Below are positions 36,086-45,125 of a stretch of DNA of 61,103 nt, piece by piece. The position numbers and the translations under genes are program-made. The notes under the pieces are model-generated. The model saw nothing but the letters and a program-made list of their open reading frames with translations, was not told the DNA's origin and did not search any database. Where the stretch lies: NCBI RefSeq assembly GCF_001580915.1, contig NZ_LHZQ01000208.1, positions 1 to 61,103 on the forward strand. The letters run 5' to 3'. Origin of the DNA: Acetobacter tropicalis. GTDB taxonomy: Bacteria; Pseudomonadota; Alphaproteobacteria; Acetobacterales; Acetobacteraceae. Numbering within the stretch: position 1 is the stretch's first letter; every line of letters starts with the position of its first letter.

Positions 36086-37633
36086 ATGTCTGAAACCGTT
36101 CTGGATGAACTGGTCATCCGCCTTGGGTTGGATACCTCTCCCCTCCAGAAAGATGCCCAGCAGGCCCTTACTGTTCTGGATACTCTGGCCCAAAAGACGC
36201 AAACGGCCACTACTCAAAGCAGAAAAGCAAGTCATCAGGCGGCTTCTTCTTTACGCCATATGCGTAAGGAGGCCATCGGCCTTCTGGGTGTGCTCGCCGG
36301 TGGTCGCGGGCTTTCAAACCTTCTGAAACAGCTTTCGCAGACCAACCAGAAAGCAAATGCACCAACCTCTTTGCGGCAGGGCGGAAATGCAAAACGGCCC
36401 CATTCTTCCAGTTTTTCTACGGGTTTGAACCGTTTTTCAGAGGCACCTCAGGCGCTGCGCGGTCCACTTCCATCTCACATGGCAGAACCCAAAGCGTCCC
36501 CATTACTCCCACGCCAACAACAGCATACGCCACCACCAGTCTTTATACCCCAGCCTCGTTCGTCTTCACCGTGGCCAGCATCTCTGGCGGGGCAGTCTGT
36601 CACACGCCCCCAGCGTCTGCTGCGGCATCCTTCCCGTGCGGTATCGTCTTCTTCTACGGACGGCACAACGCCACACAGATCTGTTTCTCCCCGTTATTTC
36701 CTCCACACCACAACACATCTTACGCAAAATATTTTCCATTCTGCGTTGCAAAAGAGAGATATTTCGCAAAAATCAGACATCAGGGACACTGCGAGCGCTT
36801 CCTCCCAGGGGGCAGATGCTTCTTATCGTAGAGGGGAGTCTTCTATTTCTCCTGACACCTCTTTTACTTCGGGTGCAAGGGCTCCCCTTTTTCCCTCGCA
36901 TCCACTACAGCACCTAGCCACACGGAACACGCTAGTCACATTTCCATCCAGCAGAGATACCCGAAGCAGAAGTAAAGCTCTCAATTCCACTCAGTCCTAT
37001 CTTGCCTTGGCGGAACACTCCCCCATTTTGGGGACGCAGAAACCTGCATTACAGAGAAAGTTCTTTTATTTTCAAAGTAGGTTTTCAGCACCAAATACTC
37101 CAAGACTTCACGTTACGCCTATTGCCTCCAATCCTCCGCCACCACGTTCCACCTCACCCTCTCGTGGCGATCATTACCCCGCACTGAAAACCCATGTTTC
37201 TGCGTCCCGGCCTCTGCACGCCCTCTCTTTTATGCAAGAGCAGAGAAGATCCTTTCCTACTAAACAACATTTTTCATCTTCAGTTTTCACTTCTTCCCGT
37301 GCCCCCGCTGCGTCAACGGCTCGCAGAACATTTTCGCCTCCATTTCCGTCTGCGCCGCAAGTACGCAACAGCGGGAAAGATCCTGTTTTCTTCTCGGATA
37401 CCCTAAAAGCCCTACAGCCGTTTCTGCCTAATTCTCCCATGCTGCGTGCGGCCAGTGTTCCGGCCGCTCCTGTTTACGGGGCACAAGCCCCAGTGCAGAA
37501 CACCACACATATTGGGCCTGTCACCATTAGCGTGCCATCAGGAAACCCGCAGGACATTGCTCATGTGCTGCGTGGCCTTGGCGGAGGCGATAGCCATACT
37601 CTTAGCAGTCTCGCCACGCATGGGGCTGTATAA
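36086..37633 (+). CDS. Tape measure-like protein with low-complexity middle
   Basis: 515 aa from the ATG at 36086 (AAGGAA ahead). The ends look right for a tape measure: LDELVIRLGLDTSPLQKDAQ and a coiled region with GLLGVLAGGRGLSNLLKQL at the start, THIGPVTISVPSGNPQDIAH at the end. Residues 90-470 are Ser/Pro/Arg/His-rich, without the long amphipathic helices or hydrophobic segments expected, and are more AT-rich than neighbours. If functional, the tail would be short; alternatively it is decaying or diversifying. The reading frame is unbroken. Confidence 0.7.
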   Translation: MSETVLDELVIRLGLDTSPLQKDAQQALTVLDTLAQKTQTATTQSRKASHQAASSLRHMRKEAIGLLGVLAGGRGLSNLLKQLSQTNQKANAPTSLRQGGNAKRPHSSSFSTGLNRFSEAPQALRGPLPSHMAEPKASPLLPRQQQHTPPPVFIPQPRSSSPWPASLAGQSVTRPQRLLRHPSRAVSSSSTDGTTPHRSVSPRYFLHTTTHLTQNIFHSALQKRDISQKSDIRDTASASSQGADASYRRGESSISPDTSFTSGARAPLFPSHPLQHLATRNTLVTFPSSRDTRSRSKALNSTQSYLALAEHSPILGTQKPALQRKFFYFQSRFSAPNTPRLHVTPIASNPPPPRSTSPSRGDHYPALKTHVSASRPLHALSFMQEQRRSFPTKQHFSSSVFTSSRAPAASTARRTFSPPFPSAPQVRNSGKDPVFFSDTLKALQPFLPNSPMLRAASVPAAPVYGAQAPVQNTTHIGPVTISVPSGNPQDIAHVLRGLGGGDSHTLSSLATHGAV

Positions 37634-37666
37634 TATCTTTCCTGTTGCATGAAAGGATCTTCGTAT

Positions 37667-38455
37667 ATGCCCATGGTGCCGGTTACACTGCCCTCTGTCT
37701 GGACTGTGCCCGTAGCAGCAGGCGTGCCGGTCCTGCTCGGGCAATCTGTTACGCATGGGGTGCAGGCGGCTGCATCCGTCAGTATCGCCACGGTGCTGGA
37801 TGATTTCCTTATCAGTCAGGTGGCTGGCCAATGGGGTATTTTCAACAGTGCTGGGCAAAGTGTGCTCTCTGCGGCACGGGTGCTCTCCGTATCTGGCGAG
37901 AGCGAACAGCATATTGCCACAGCCCCCTTGGAAGACGGAAGTTTTCTTTCCTACAGCAAGGTCGCCAGCCCTCGCACACACCGCGTACTCATGGTGTGTG
38001 ATGGCTCAGAAACCGGGCTGGATGCTCAATCCCTTTCGGCACTTCTGCCAAAACCGGTTTCAACACTGGCTGGGGGAGGAGGGCTTTATGTGCGCAAGGC
38101 GTTCTTCGCAACGCTCGCCGCGCTGGAGGCGGATCTGTCACTTTATTCCGTTATCACGCCAGAGCGGAAATACAAGAATGTAAACATTACCGGCTACCGC
38201 TGGCTAAGGGATGCGCGGCACGGCATTACCATGCCTGTGGTGGAAATAACGCTTCAGGAAGTACGCCTGTCTGCTACAGAAAATTTTATCACAACGCAGC
38301 GGCCCCAAGGGCAGCAGATGGTATGCGGTGGCGTTGTCCCGGCACAATCATCTTCCACAATGTCCTTCACCCGCAGCCTGTATGATAGCACACAAACAGC
38401 AGGCACACCCCACAATACCACAAGCTGGAACAGCCTTGCCGGGTCTCCCTTATGA
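37667..38455 (+). CDS. Baseplate protein after the tape measure
   Basis: 262 aa from the ATG at 37667 (GAAAGGA ahead). Features: VTLPSVWTVPVAAGVPVLLG, then a helical middle and RHGITMPVVEITLQEVRLSA near the end, similar to baseplate proteins placed between tape measure and plug genes in this phage type. The last 50 residues are Ser/Thr-rich. Its stop overlaps the next start. Precise baseplate position is inferred from order. Confidence 0.7.
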   Translation: MPMVPVTLPSVWTVPVAAGVPVLLGQSVTHGVQAAASVSIATVLDDFLISQVAGQWGIFNSAGQSVLSAARVLSVSGESEQHIATAPLEDGSFLSYSKVASPRTHRVLMVCDGSETGLDAQSLSALLPKPVSTLAGGGGLYVRKAFFATLAALEADLSLYSVITPERKYKNVNITGYRWLRDARHGITMPVVEITLQEVRLSATENFITTQRPQGQQMVCGGVVPAQSSSTMSFTRSLYDSTQTAGTPHNTTSWNSLAGSPL

Positions 38456-38787
38456 GCAGCGCCTTTTTCACAACCAGCAGTACGACAGATCTGGTGATGA
38501 TCCCCCTCGCCACCACGGCAGCTCAGATGCTTAAGGTCACCCTGTCCGGGCAAAGCGTTCAGATTGCTTTGCGCCAACGTTCCACAGGACTATACGCAGA
38601 TTTCTGGCTGGAAAATAACCGTTTGCTATCTGGCATCTTATGTCAGGACCGCACATGGCTGGCGCGGGATGAAGCCACGGGCTTACCGGGTGATTTTACG
38701 TTTACCGATACGCAGGGCACGCAAAATCCCACCTATGAGGAGTTGGGGAGCCGCTATCTTCTCTTTTATCGCGTCGGCTGGTTGTAG
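38452..38787 (+). CDS. Baseplate plug family protein
   Basis: 111 aa, overlapping the previous stop. The block LENNRLLSGILCQDRTWLAR, with a C-terminal SRYLLFYRVGWL after a DTQG segment, matches the small baseplate plug family found in myophages with DUF3383 sheaths. It likely closes the central channel of the baseplate. Confidence 0.75.
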   Translation: MSSAFFTTSSTTDLVMIPLATTAAQMLKVTLSGQSVQIALRQRSTGLYADFWLENNRLLSGILCQDRTWLARDEATGLPGDFTFTDTQGTQNPTYEELGSRYLLFYRVGWL

Positions 38788-38863
38788 CCGCCATATCCGA
38801 CCGCGCCGCGCGTGATGCAAAGCCTGTGTGCGTCCTGCTTCTTCAAATACCATTGGCATATCC

Positions 38864-39784
38864 ATGGCTCAATCCGGCTTTTTTACATCTCGTTCCTTGC
38901 GCATCACCTTCCGTCTGCTGGCTAATGCGTTTGGCCCAGATGGTGCGGATACCGTTATCCTCACAGGGCTTCGCGTTGCGGTCGATATCACACAAGCGCA
39001 GTTTCCTACAGGCGAAATTGCAACCTTGAGAATAAATGGTCTCTCGCCAGACCTGATGAACCGTCTGAGCCTCGCGGCACCCAACCCAACATTACAAAGT
39101 GCAAGCGAAGTTCTGGTTGAAACGGAGGAAGGGACATCCCCCGCTGTTCTGGTTTTTCAGGGTGGGGTCACACTGGCCTATGCAGATTATACAGGCGCTC
39201 CAGATGTCGCCTTTATGGTGCAGGCGTTTTCAACAGCACTTCCCAATGCCATGGCCGCGACACCTACCGGCTTTCGGGGGACTGTTCCAGCCACGACGGT
39301 ACTGGCGACCGTTGCGCGAAAAGCGGGGCTGACATTCGTCTCACATGGTCTCAATTCTACCCTGCACAACCCGTATCTGGATGGCAGCCCCGGCCAGCAA
39401 CTTGCTCAATGTGTGGAAATGCTTCCCATGCGGGTCAGCCTTGGGCGCGCTCAACTGGCAGTCTGGCCTGTCCACGGGGCGGCCAGCAACAGCGGAACAG
39501 GGCTGGCTGTTTCTGTATCAGCCCAAACGGGCCTGATTGGTTATCCCTCATGGTCTGCGGGCGGGATGGCCGCACGCATGCTGTTCACGCCACAAATAGG
39601 GTTTAACAGTGTGATCGCTCTCAAAAGCCGTTATCAACCTGCAGGATGGGGCGCGCAGTCTGGTCCTGTCGCCACCGGTTTCTGGGTCGTTACGCAGGTT
39701 CGCCATAGTCTGCAAAGTGAAACCCCCAACGGGGTATGGTTTACGGATGTTGTGGCACAGGCGCTTCAGGAGCCCAGCGCATGA
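38864..39784 (+). CDS. Baseplate hub protein
   Basis: 306 aa from the ATG at 38864; the ribosome site is weak. Starts SLRITFRLLANAFGPDGADT, followed by VAVDITQAQFPTGEIATLRI and the hub-type phrase GLTFVSHGLNSTLHNPYLDG, ending with TGFWVVTQVRHSLQSETPNG. This resembles hub proteins that hold the spike. The stop overlaps the spike gene start, supporting that role. Confidence 0.75.
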   Translation: MAQSGFFTSRSLRITFRLLANAFGPDGADTVILTGLRVAVDITQAQFPTGEIATLRINGLSPDLMNRLSLAAPNPTLQSASEVLVETEEGTSPAVLVFQGGVTLAYADYTGAPDVAFMVQAFSTALPNAMAATPTGFRGTVPATTVLATVARKAGLTFVSHGLNSTLHNPYLDGSPGQQLAQCVEMLPMRVSLGRAQLAVWPVHGAASNSGTGLAVSVSAQTGLIGYPSWSAGGMAARMLFTPQIGFNSVIALKSRYQPAGWGAQSGPVATGFWVVTQVRHSLQSETPNGVWFTDVVAQALQEPSA

Positions 39785-40437
39785 GCACCTCTTTTGCAAA
39801 CACGTATCCCGTTTTTAATAGAGCCGATGCCGCCGCATCAGATTTCAATGCCTTGAACAGAGTCATCGCCCGCCTTTTATCCACACGGCGTACGGTTGTT
39901 GTGGTGCAGGTTAAAGCGGTTTCGGGCACGGGCCTCAATCCGGTCGGCTTTGTGGATGTGCAACCCATGGTGCACCAGCAAAATGCCGCAGGGGCAGTTA
40001 CCCCGCATGGCGTGCTGTATCAGGTGCCCTATTTTCGGCTACAGGGAGGCAGCCGTGCGGTAATTGTTGATCCTGTCGTGGGAGACATCGGGCTGGCGCA
40101 TGTGGCAGACCGCGATATCTTCAATGTCAAAACGGCCCGCACTCCGGCTGCTCCCGGTTCTTTCCGTCAGCATAACATGGCGGATGCGCTCTATCTGGGT
40201 GGTTTTCTAAATGGCACGCCCCAGACTTATCTTTGGCTCCATGATAAAGGCGTAACTCTTAAAACGGCTGGTACAGTCGATATAACGGCACAAAGCCTGA
40301 CGTTGACAGGGGATGCCACCATCAATGGTGCGCTACACGTTTCCAAGGATGCTACTGCTTCCGGTATTTCGCTTACGCAGCATACGCACCCAGGGGTGCA
40401 ACCGGGCAATGGAGAAACGGGCACCCCACAAGGCTAA
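39781..40437 (+). CDS. Membrane-puncturing spike (Gp138 N-terminal type)
   Basis: 218 aa, ATGA overlap with the hub gene. The N-terminal OB-like domain (VVVVQVKAVSGTGLNPVGFV, PYFRLQGGSRAVIVDPVVGD) is the Gp138_N pattern. A beta-repeat region follows (TVDITAQSLTLTGDATINGA), and the tip ends in QHTHPG, an H-x-H motif used to bind iron at the apex of phage spikes. Predicted to pierce the outer membrane on sheath contraction. It is the last gene before the operon is interrupted by katE. Confidence 0.85.
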   Translation: MSTSFANTYPVFNRADAAASDFNALNRVIARLLSTRRTVVVVQVKAVSGTGLNPVGFVDVQPMVHQQNAAGAVTPHGVLYQVPYFRLQGGSRAVIVDPVVGDIGLAHVADRDIFNVKTARTPAAPGSFRQHNMADALYLGGFLNGTPQTYLWLHDKGVTLKTAGTVDITAQSLTLTGDATINGALHVSKDATASGISLTQHTHPGVQPGNGETGTPQG

Positions 40438-40471
40438 AAGCCGGGCCAGGCTGGAGGGCCTTACCCGGCTT
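40438..40471. terminator. Possible terminator between spike and katE
   Basis: AAGCCGGG / CCCGGCTT inverted repeat with an 18-nt loop directly after the spike stop, between convergent genes. The T-tract is weak. Confidence 0.4.
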
Positions 40472-40560
40472 GGCAGTACAGTCCGGCATCACGCCAGACT
40501 GTTATTATTTATTACCTTGTCTTTTGCACTGCGGCCTCAGGCAGTGCGTGACTCATACGG

Positions 40561-42678
40561 TCAGACAGCGTGCACTTTGGCTTCACGCGCCCAGAAGCGC
40601 AGGGCACGGCAGATTTTGACAAACTCAGGCACTGATGAAGGTTTTCCCAGCGTCACCACACCTTCATCCAAAGCATCTTCCGTCAGCCCAGCCTTTTTCA
40701 GCAGCGGCGCAGCTTCAGGCACATGCGCAATGAATTTTGCATGCGCATAGGCATCCGTCACAAAATCCTTGGCGTCTGCGTCGTTCGCAAGCTGTTTGGC
40801 TCCGTCTTCAGAAAGCAGAAGAACAACCGCATCATACAACACAGATGGGCCACCCGGCACCCGCTGCCCTGCCGGAACATGCCGACCGCTTGATGTCTTG
40901 ATCCCGCCAATGTGCGGTGCCACCAGTTCCAGATCAACGCCTTCAGCCTTGGCTGTTTTTTCCAACGCTTCCAGAATGGCGTCGTCCGCACCGTTGGTAA
41001 TCAGCACACCAATTTTGCGGCCTTCAAAGGTTTTTGGGCCATTTTTCAGAATGCTCAGGGTAGGGGACTCTGGCAGGTCAATCACCTTGCTGGCAGGGGG
41101 TGCGGCTTCTGGCAGTTTTTCCAGCCCCAACCCGTCAGCCACGGCCTGCGCCAGTCCCGTGTCAATATTCAACAGGTGAGAAACCACCCGGGCACGAATG
41201 GCCGGTGTTTCCACCTTGCTGAGTTCAAAGGTAATGGCCTGCTGAATATGCGTCTGCTCTACCTCGGTCTGGCTTTTGTAGAACTGCCGCGCCTGACTGT
41301 AATGGTCCGCAAACTTTTCTGACCGCACACGCTCTTTCCGGCCCTCTACGTCCTGCGGATAGGACGTAAAGCCTTTCTGCGGGTTTTCACGCGGGCCACC
41401 GGCTTCTCCACCCCAGGAGTTGGGCTCATAATTGACCCGCCCTTTAGGGTTATGCATCGCGCCGTGCCCATCCTGCTGGAAATGATGGAACGGGCATTTG
41501 GGCGCATTGATGGGAATATGCGTAAAGTTCGGCCCACCCAGCCGCTTCAACTGCGTATCCAGATAGGAGAAATTGCGGCCCTGAAGCAGCGGATCATTGG
41601 TAAAATCAATCCCCGGCACCACGTTCTGGGTGCAGAAGGCCACTTGTTCGGTTTCCGCAAAGAAATTATCCACCATGCGGTCCAGCACCAGTCGGCCAAC
41701 AGGCTGCACGGGCACCAGTTCTTCCGGAATCAGCTTTGTGGCGTCGAGAATGTCAAAATCGAACGTGTCAGCAAATTCATCGTCAAAAAGCTGCACACCC
41801 AGTTCCCATTCCGGGTAGTTGCCTGCCTGAATGGCGTTCCACAAATCACGACGGTGAAAATCAGGGTCAGCACCGTTTATTTTGACGGCCTCATTCCACA
41901 CAACAGACTGCAGCCCCTGTTTGGGCTTCCAGTGGAACTTGGCAAAGGTGGATTTGCCATCTGCGGTGACAAAACGGAACGTGTGAACGGCAAAGCCTTC
42001 CATAAAGCGGAAGGACCGCGGAATTCCCCGGTCAGACATCACCCACATGATCATGTTCATGCTCTCGGGGGTGAGGGAAATGAAGTCCCAGAAATTATCA
42101 TGCGCGGATTGTGCCTGCGGAAAAGCGCGGTCCGGCTCTTCCTTCACGGCATGCACCATGTCCGGAAATTTGATGGCATCCTGAATGAAGAATACGGGAA
42201 TGTTGTTGCCAACAAGATCCCAGTTGCCTTCCTTGGTGTACAGCTTGACCGCAAAACCACGCGCATCACGCGCAAGGTCAAAAGAACCCTTGCTGCCCGC
42301 CACGGTGGAAAATCGCACAAACGCGGGCACACGTTCGCCCACACGCTGCAGCACATCCGCCCGTGTAATGTCAGACAGGGAATGGGTCAGTTCAAAAAAA
42401 CCATGCGCGCCATAGCCACGGGCATGCACAACCCGTTCCGGAATACGCTCATGGTCAAAATGGAAAATCTTTTCTCTGAAATGAAAATCTTCCAGAAGGC
42501 TTGGGCCGCGTGCGCCTGCTTTCAGTGTGTTCTGATCATCCGCTACAGGCACGCCCTGCTGGGTGGTCAGGGTCGGCACGTCACCGTGGGCAGTCTGGTG
42601 TGTTTCGCCACCTGCGCCGCGCTGTACCTTTTCTTCGCCCGATGTTACGGGTTTGCGGTCTGTATCTGTGCTGCTCAT
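40561..42678 (-). CDS. katE: Large-subunit catalase HPII
   Basis: 705 aa. Catalytic His in [12 protein letters not shown], catalytic Asn in [11 protein letters not shown], the proximal haem Tyr in [16 protein letters not shown], and the additional C-terminal flavodoxin/GATase1-like domain ([20 protein letters not shown]) that marks the large HPII group. Breaks down hydrogen peroxide in the cytoplasm. The ATG at 42678 has GGGAAGG ahead. It stands alone on the minus strand between the spike and baseplate-wedge genes. A chromosomal-type gene splitting the tail operon. Confidence 0.97.
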   Translation of the reverse strand: MSSTDTDRKPVTSGEEKVQRGAGGETHQTAHGDVPTLTTQQGVPVADDQNTLKAGARGPSLLEDFHFREKIFHFDHERIPERVVHARGYGAHGFFELTHSLSDITRADVLQRVGERVPAFVRFSTVAGSKGSFDLARDARGFAVKLYTKEGNWDLVGNNIPVFFIQDAIKFPDMVHAVKEEPDRAFPQAQSAHDNFWDFISLTPESMNMIMWVMSDRGIPRSFRFMEGFAVHTFRFVTADGKSTFAKFHWKPKQGLQSVVWNEAVKINGADPDFHRRDLWNAIQAGNYPEWELGVQLFDDEFADTFDFDILDATKLIPEELVPVQPVGRLVLDRMVDNFFAETEQVAFCTQNVVPGIDFTNDPLLQGRNFSYLDTQLKRLGGPNFTHIPINAPKCPFHHFQQDGHGAMHNPKGRVNYEPNSWGGEAGGPRENPQKGFTSYPQDVEGRKERVRSEKFADHYSQARQFYKSQTEVEQTHIQQAITFELSKVETPAIRARVVSHLLNIDTGLAQAVADGLGLEKLPEAAPPASKVIDLPESPTLSILKNGPKTFEGRKIGVLITNGADDAILEALEKTAKAEGVDLELVAPHIGGIKTSSGRHVPAGQRVPGGPSVLYDAVVLLLSEDGAKQLANDADAKDFVTDAYAHAKFIAHVPEAAPLLKKAGLTEDALDEGVVTLGKPSSVPEFVKICRALRFWAREAKVHAV

Positions 42679-42950
42679 ATGTCTGCGCCTTCCCTATAAA
42701 ATCCCGAAATGTGCGGCACCCCATGCACAACCCTGCCAGACAGGATGTGGCCATTGATCCACCTGTCTCGCGCTGGGGTGCCTGGGCGTGGTGTGCTGAA
42801 ACTTTTCCGTCAGCCGTGCCTGATTTCGGTCTTTAACGCCTTCATGCTGTTCAGGGTTTCCTTGCCTCGAACAAGGTCAGCCATGAGCGTGGCGCAATGC
42901 GGTGATTGTCCTTCCCCTTATATCCCGTCAGAAAATAAAGAGTTTATGTC

Positions 42951-43304
42951 ATGCAAACAATGTTGCTTGACTGCGCAACGTGGGATCTGGCGGTTGATGC
43001 CGCCGGAAACATAGCCGTAGCCTCCGCTCCTTACGCCGTGGCCCAGAACGTGGCCTGTGCGGTGCGCGTGTTTCTGGGCGAGTGCTGGTACAACACCAGC
43101 CTCGGTCTGCCTTACCTGAGCAATATTCTGGGCCGCACCCAGTCCGCCGCCCTGTTCCGGGCCGATGTGGAGCAGACAGCCCTCAGGGTGCAGGGCGTGA
43201 CTCACGCCACTTGTGTCCTGACCGGCATCAGCCCCCAGCGCCGTCTTTCCGGTGTCATCCAGCTTACTCTTGCAGATGGAAGTCAGACCAGTGTCAGCCT
43301 CTAA
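42951..43304 (+). CDS. Baseplate wedge protein (gp25/DUF2634-like)
   Basis: 117 aa. Sequence TWDLAVDAAGNIAVASAPYA, VACAVRVFLGECWYNTSLGL and LTGISPQRRLSGVIQLTLAD fits small gp25-like wedge proteins. It overlaps the next gene by 29 bp. First gene of the baseplate/fibre block; katE is divergent, with a 272-bp region between that likely holds both promoters. Confidence 0.8.
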   Translation: MQTMLLDCATWDLAVDAAGNIAVASAPYAVAQNVACAVRVFLGECWYNTSLGLPYLSNILGRTQSAALFRADVEQTALRVQGVTHATCVLTGISPQRRLSGVIQLTLADGSQTSVSL

Positions 43305-44550
43305 CACCATACCCGGCGCCAGCATAAATCAAACGGCTGGCAGCGGCACAACATCTGTCCCGGCTCCGGTATTGGATGCCACCGGCTTTATCATGCCTGA
43401 GGAGCCCGACATGCTGGCAGGCGTTCTGGCGGATATCAACGCAGCCTTTGGCAATACGCTCAATACGGATCTTTCCACTCCCCAGGGGCAACTGGCCATG
43501 TCGCTTACCGCCATTCTGGGCGATGCTTATGACCAGTTTCTGGCGCTGGCCAATGGGGTAGACCCCGCCCGTGCCTCTGGCCGGATGCAGGATGCCATTG
43601 GCCGCCTTTATTTCATGTCCCGTCTGCCTGCCACGGCTACGGTTGTCACCTGCCTTTGCACTGGCGTTGCTGGCACGCTCATTCCCCAAGGCGCGTTGGT
43701 GCAGGACGCCACTGGCAACAGCTATGCGGCAGATGCCGCCATTACGCTGGACGCCACCGGCACAGGCAGCGGTACCTTTTCCTGCACGCAGGCAGGAGAG
43801 ATCATCTGCCCAGCCCAGAGTATTGCCATCAGTCAGTCTCTGGCCGGGTGGGCAACCGTCACCAACCCCGTGGCGGGAGTGACGGGGCGCGCCGTGGAAA
43901 GCCGTACCGCGTTTGAAGAACGGCGCAGAATTTCCGTTGCGGCCAACGCCATTGGCCCGCTGGATGCCATCTCTGCCGCCGTTCAGGCTGTGCCCGGCGT
44001 GAGTGATGCCTTTGTAACGGATAACAGTACCAGCACCGCCATAACTGTTGGAGGTGTCACACTCGCACCCTACAGTCTGTATGTATGTGTCAGTGGGGGC
44101 GCAGATCAGGCCATTGCACAGGCTATTTTGCGAAAAAAGCCGCCCGGCTGCGCCTATACAGGCAGTACCACGGTGACAGTAACGGACCCTAATACGGCCT
44201 ACAGCACAGCGCCCAGCTACAGTGTCAGCTTTCAGCGGGCCACGCCAACACCGCTTTTTGTAAAAGTGACAATGGTGGCGTCTTCCATGGTGCCCTCCAC
44301 TGCCACAACGGCTGTGCAGTCCGCCATACAGGCCGCATTTGCGGGGAATGATGGAGGCAGCCGCGCACGGATTGGCGCCACACTGTATGCTAGCCGTTTT
44401 TACGCGGGGATTGCCGCACTCGGCACATGGGCGCAGATTGCGGATATTACACTGGGCACTCCTGCTACGCCTACGGGCGTAAGTGCGACCTTCGGTGTCA
44501 GTCAGGTCCCTACGCTTGATCAGGCAAATATCAGTGTGGTGTTTGCCTGA
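43276..44550 (+). CDS. Baseplate J-like protein
   Basis: 424 aa from the ATG at 43276; the frame is open from 43252. The N-terminus contains LADINAAFGNTLNTDLSTPQ GQLAMS, then AGTLIPQGALVQDATGN and the family core FEERRRISVAANAIGPLDAI and VPGVSDAFVTDNSTSTA. Baseplate J (gp47-like) proteins build the outer wedge. Ends with an ATG/TGA overlap with the next gene. Confidence 0.9.
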   Translation: MEVRPVSASNTIPGASINQTAGSGTTSVPAPVLDATGFIMPEEPDMLAGVLADINAAFGNTLNTDLSTPQGQLAMSLTAILGDAYDQFLALANGVDPARASGRMQDAIGRLYFMSRLPATATVVTCLCTGVAGTLIPQGALVQDATGNSYAADAAITLDATGTGSGTFSCTQAGEIICPAQSIAISQSLAGWATVTNPVAGVTGRAVESRTAFEERRRISVAANAIGPLDAISAAVQAVPGVSDAFVTDNSTSTAITVGGVTLAPYSLYVCVSGGADQAIAQAILRKKPPGCAYTGSTTVTVTDPNTAYSTAPSYSVSFQRATPTPLFVKVTMVASSMVPSTATTAVQSAIQAAFAGNDGGSRARIGATLYASRFYAGIAALGTWAQIADITLGTPATPTGVSATFGVSQVPTLDQANISVVFA

Positions 44551-45125
44551 TGCAGAATGTGCAGCAAACCGTTCTCTCCCAATATGCATGTGCCCCCAGC
44601 CTGAATGCGCTGATTGCCGCATGGAATCAGGCGTTTGACCCCGCCACACTGATTGAAACATGGTACCAGAAGATATGGAATCTGGAGACCGCACAAGGGT
44701 ATGGGCTGGATGTATGGGGCCGCATTGTGGGCGTGCAGCGTATTCTGAGCATAACATCCGATACTTTCATCGGGTTTGAAGAAGCGGAAGAGTTGACGGA
44801 AGAAGGGTTTAACACCGCGCCGTGGTATTCCGGCACCGTCTCGACTGGCAATTATCGCCTGTCTGATGATGGCTTTCGCCAGTTGATCTGCGCCAAGGCC
44901 ATGGCCAACATTACAGATGGCTCCATTACCAGTCTGAACGCCATTCTCATGACCCTGTTCGCCGGGCAGGGCGATGCCTGGGTCTCTGATAATGGCGGCA
45001 TGAGCATGACCTATACGTTCGGGTTTGTGCCCTCTGCCGTGCAGATTTCCATAATCCAGAATTCCGGTGTCCTGCCGCGCCCCGCAGGCGTGCGCGTGAC
45101 CTATGCCATCAAAGGGCAGAAATGA
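44550..45125 (+). CDS. Tail protein, DUF2612 type
   Basis: 191 aa starting at the last base of the J stop. Family features: NQAFDPATLIETWYQKIWNL, GYGLDVWGRIVGVQR, NITDGSITSLNAILMTLF and the terminal LPRPAGVRVTYAIKG. DUF2612 proteins lie between baseplate J and fibre genes and play the tail-protein-I-like role of joining fibres to the baseplate. Confidence 0.88.
   Translation: MQNVQQTVLSQYACAPSLNALIAAWNQAFDPATLIETWYQKIWNLETAQGYGLDVWGRIVGVQRILSITSDTFIGFEEAEELTEEGFNTAPWYSGTVSTGNYRLSDDGFRQLICAKAMANITDGSITSLNAILMTLFAGQGDAWVSDNGGMSMTYTFGFVPSAVQISIIQNSGVLPRPAGVRVTYAIKGQK

Noticed and set aside
36086..37633. Frameshifted or broken tape-measure pseudogene
   Set aside because: The frame is open over 515 codons with sensible ends, so a simple pseudogene is not supported despite the odd middle.
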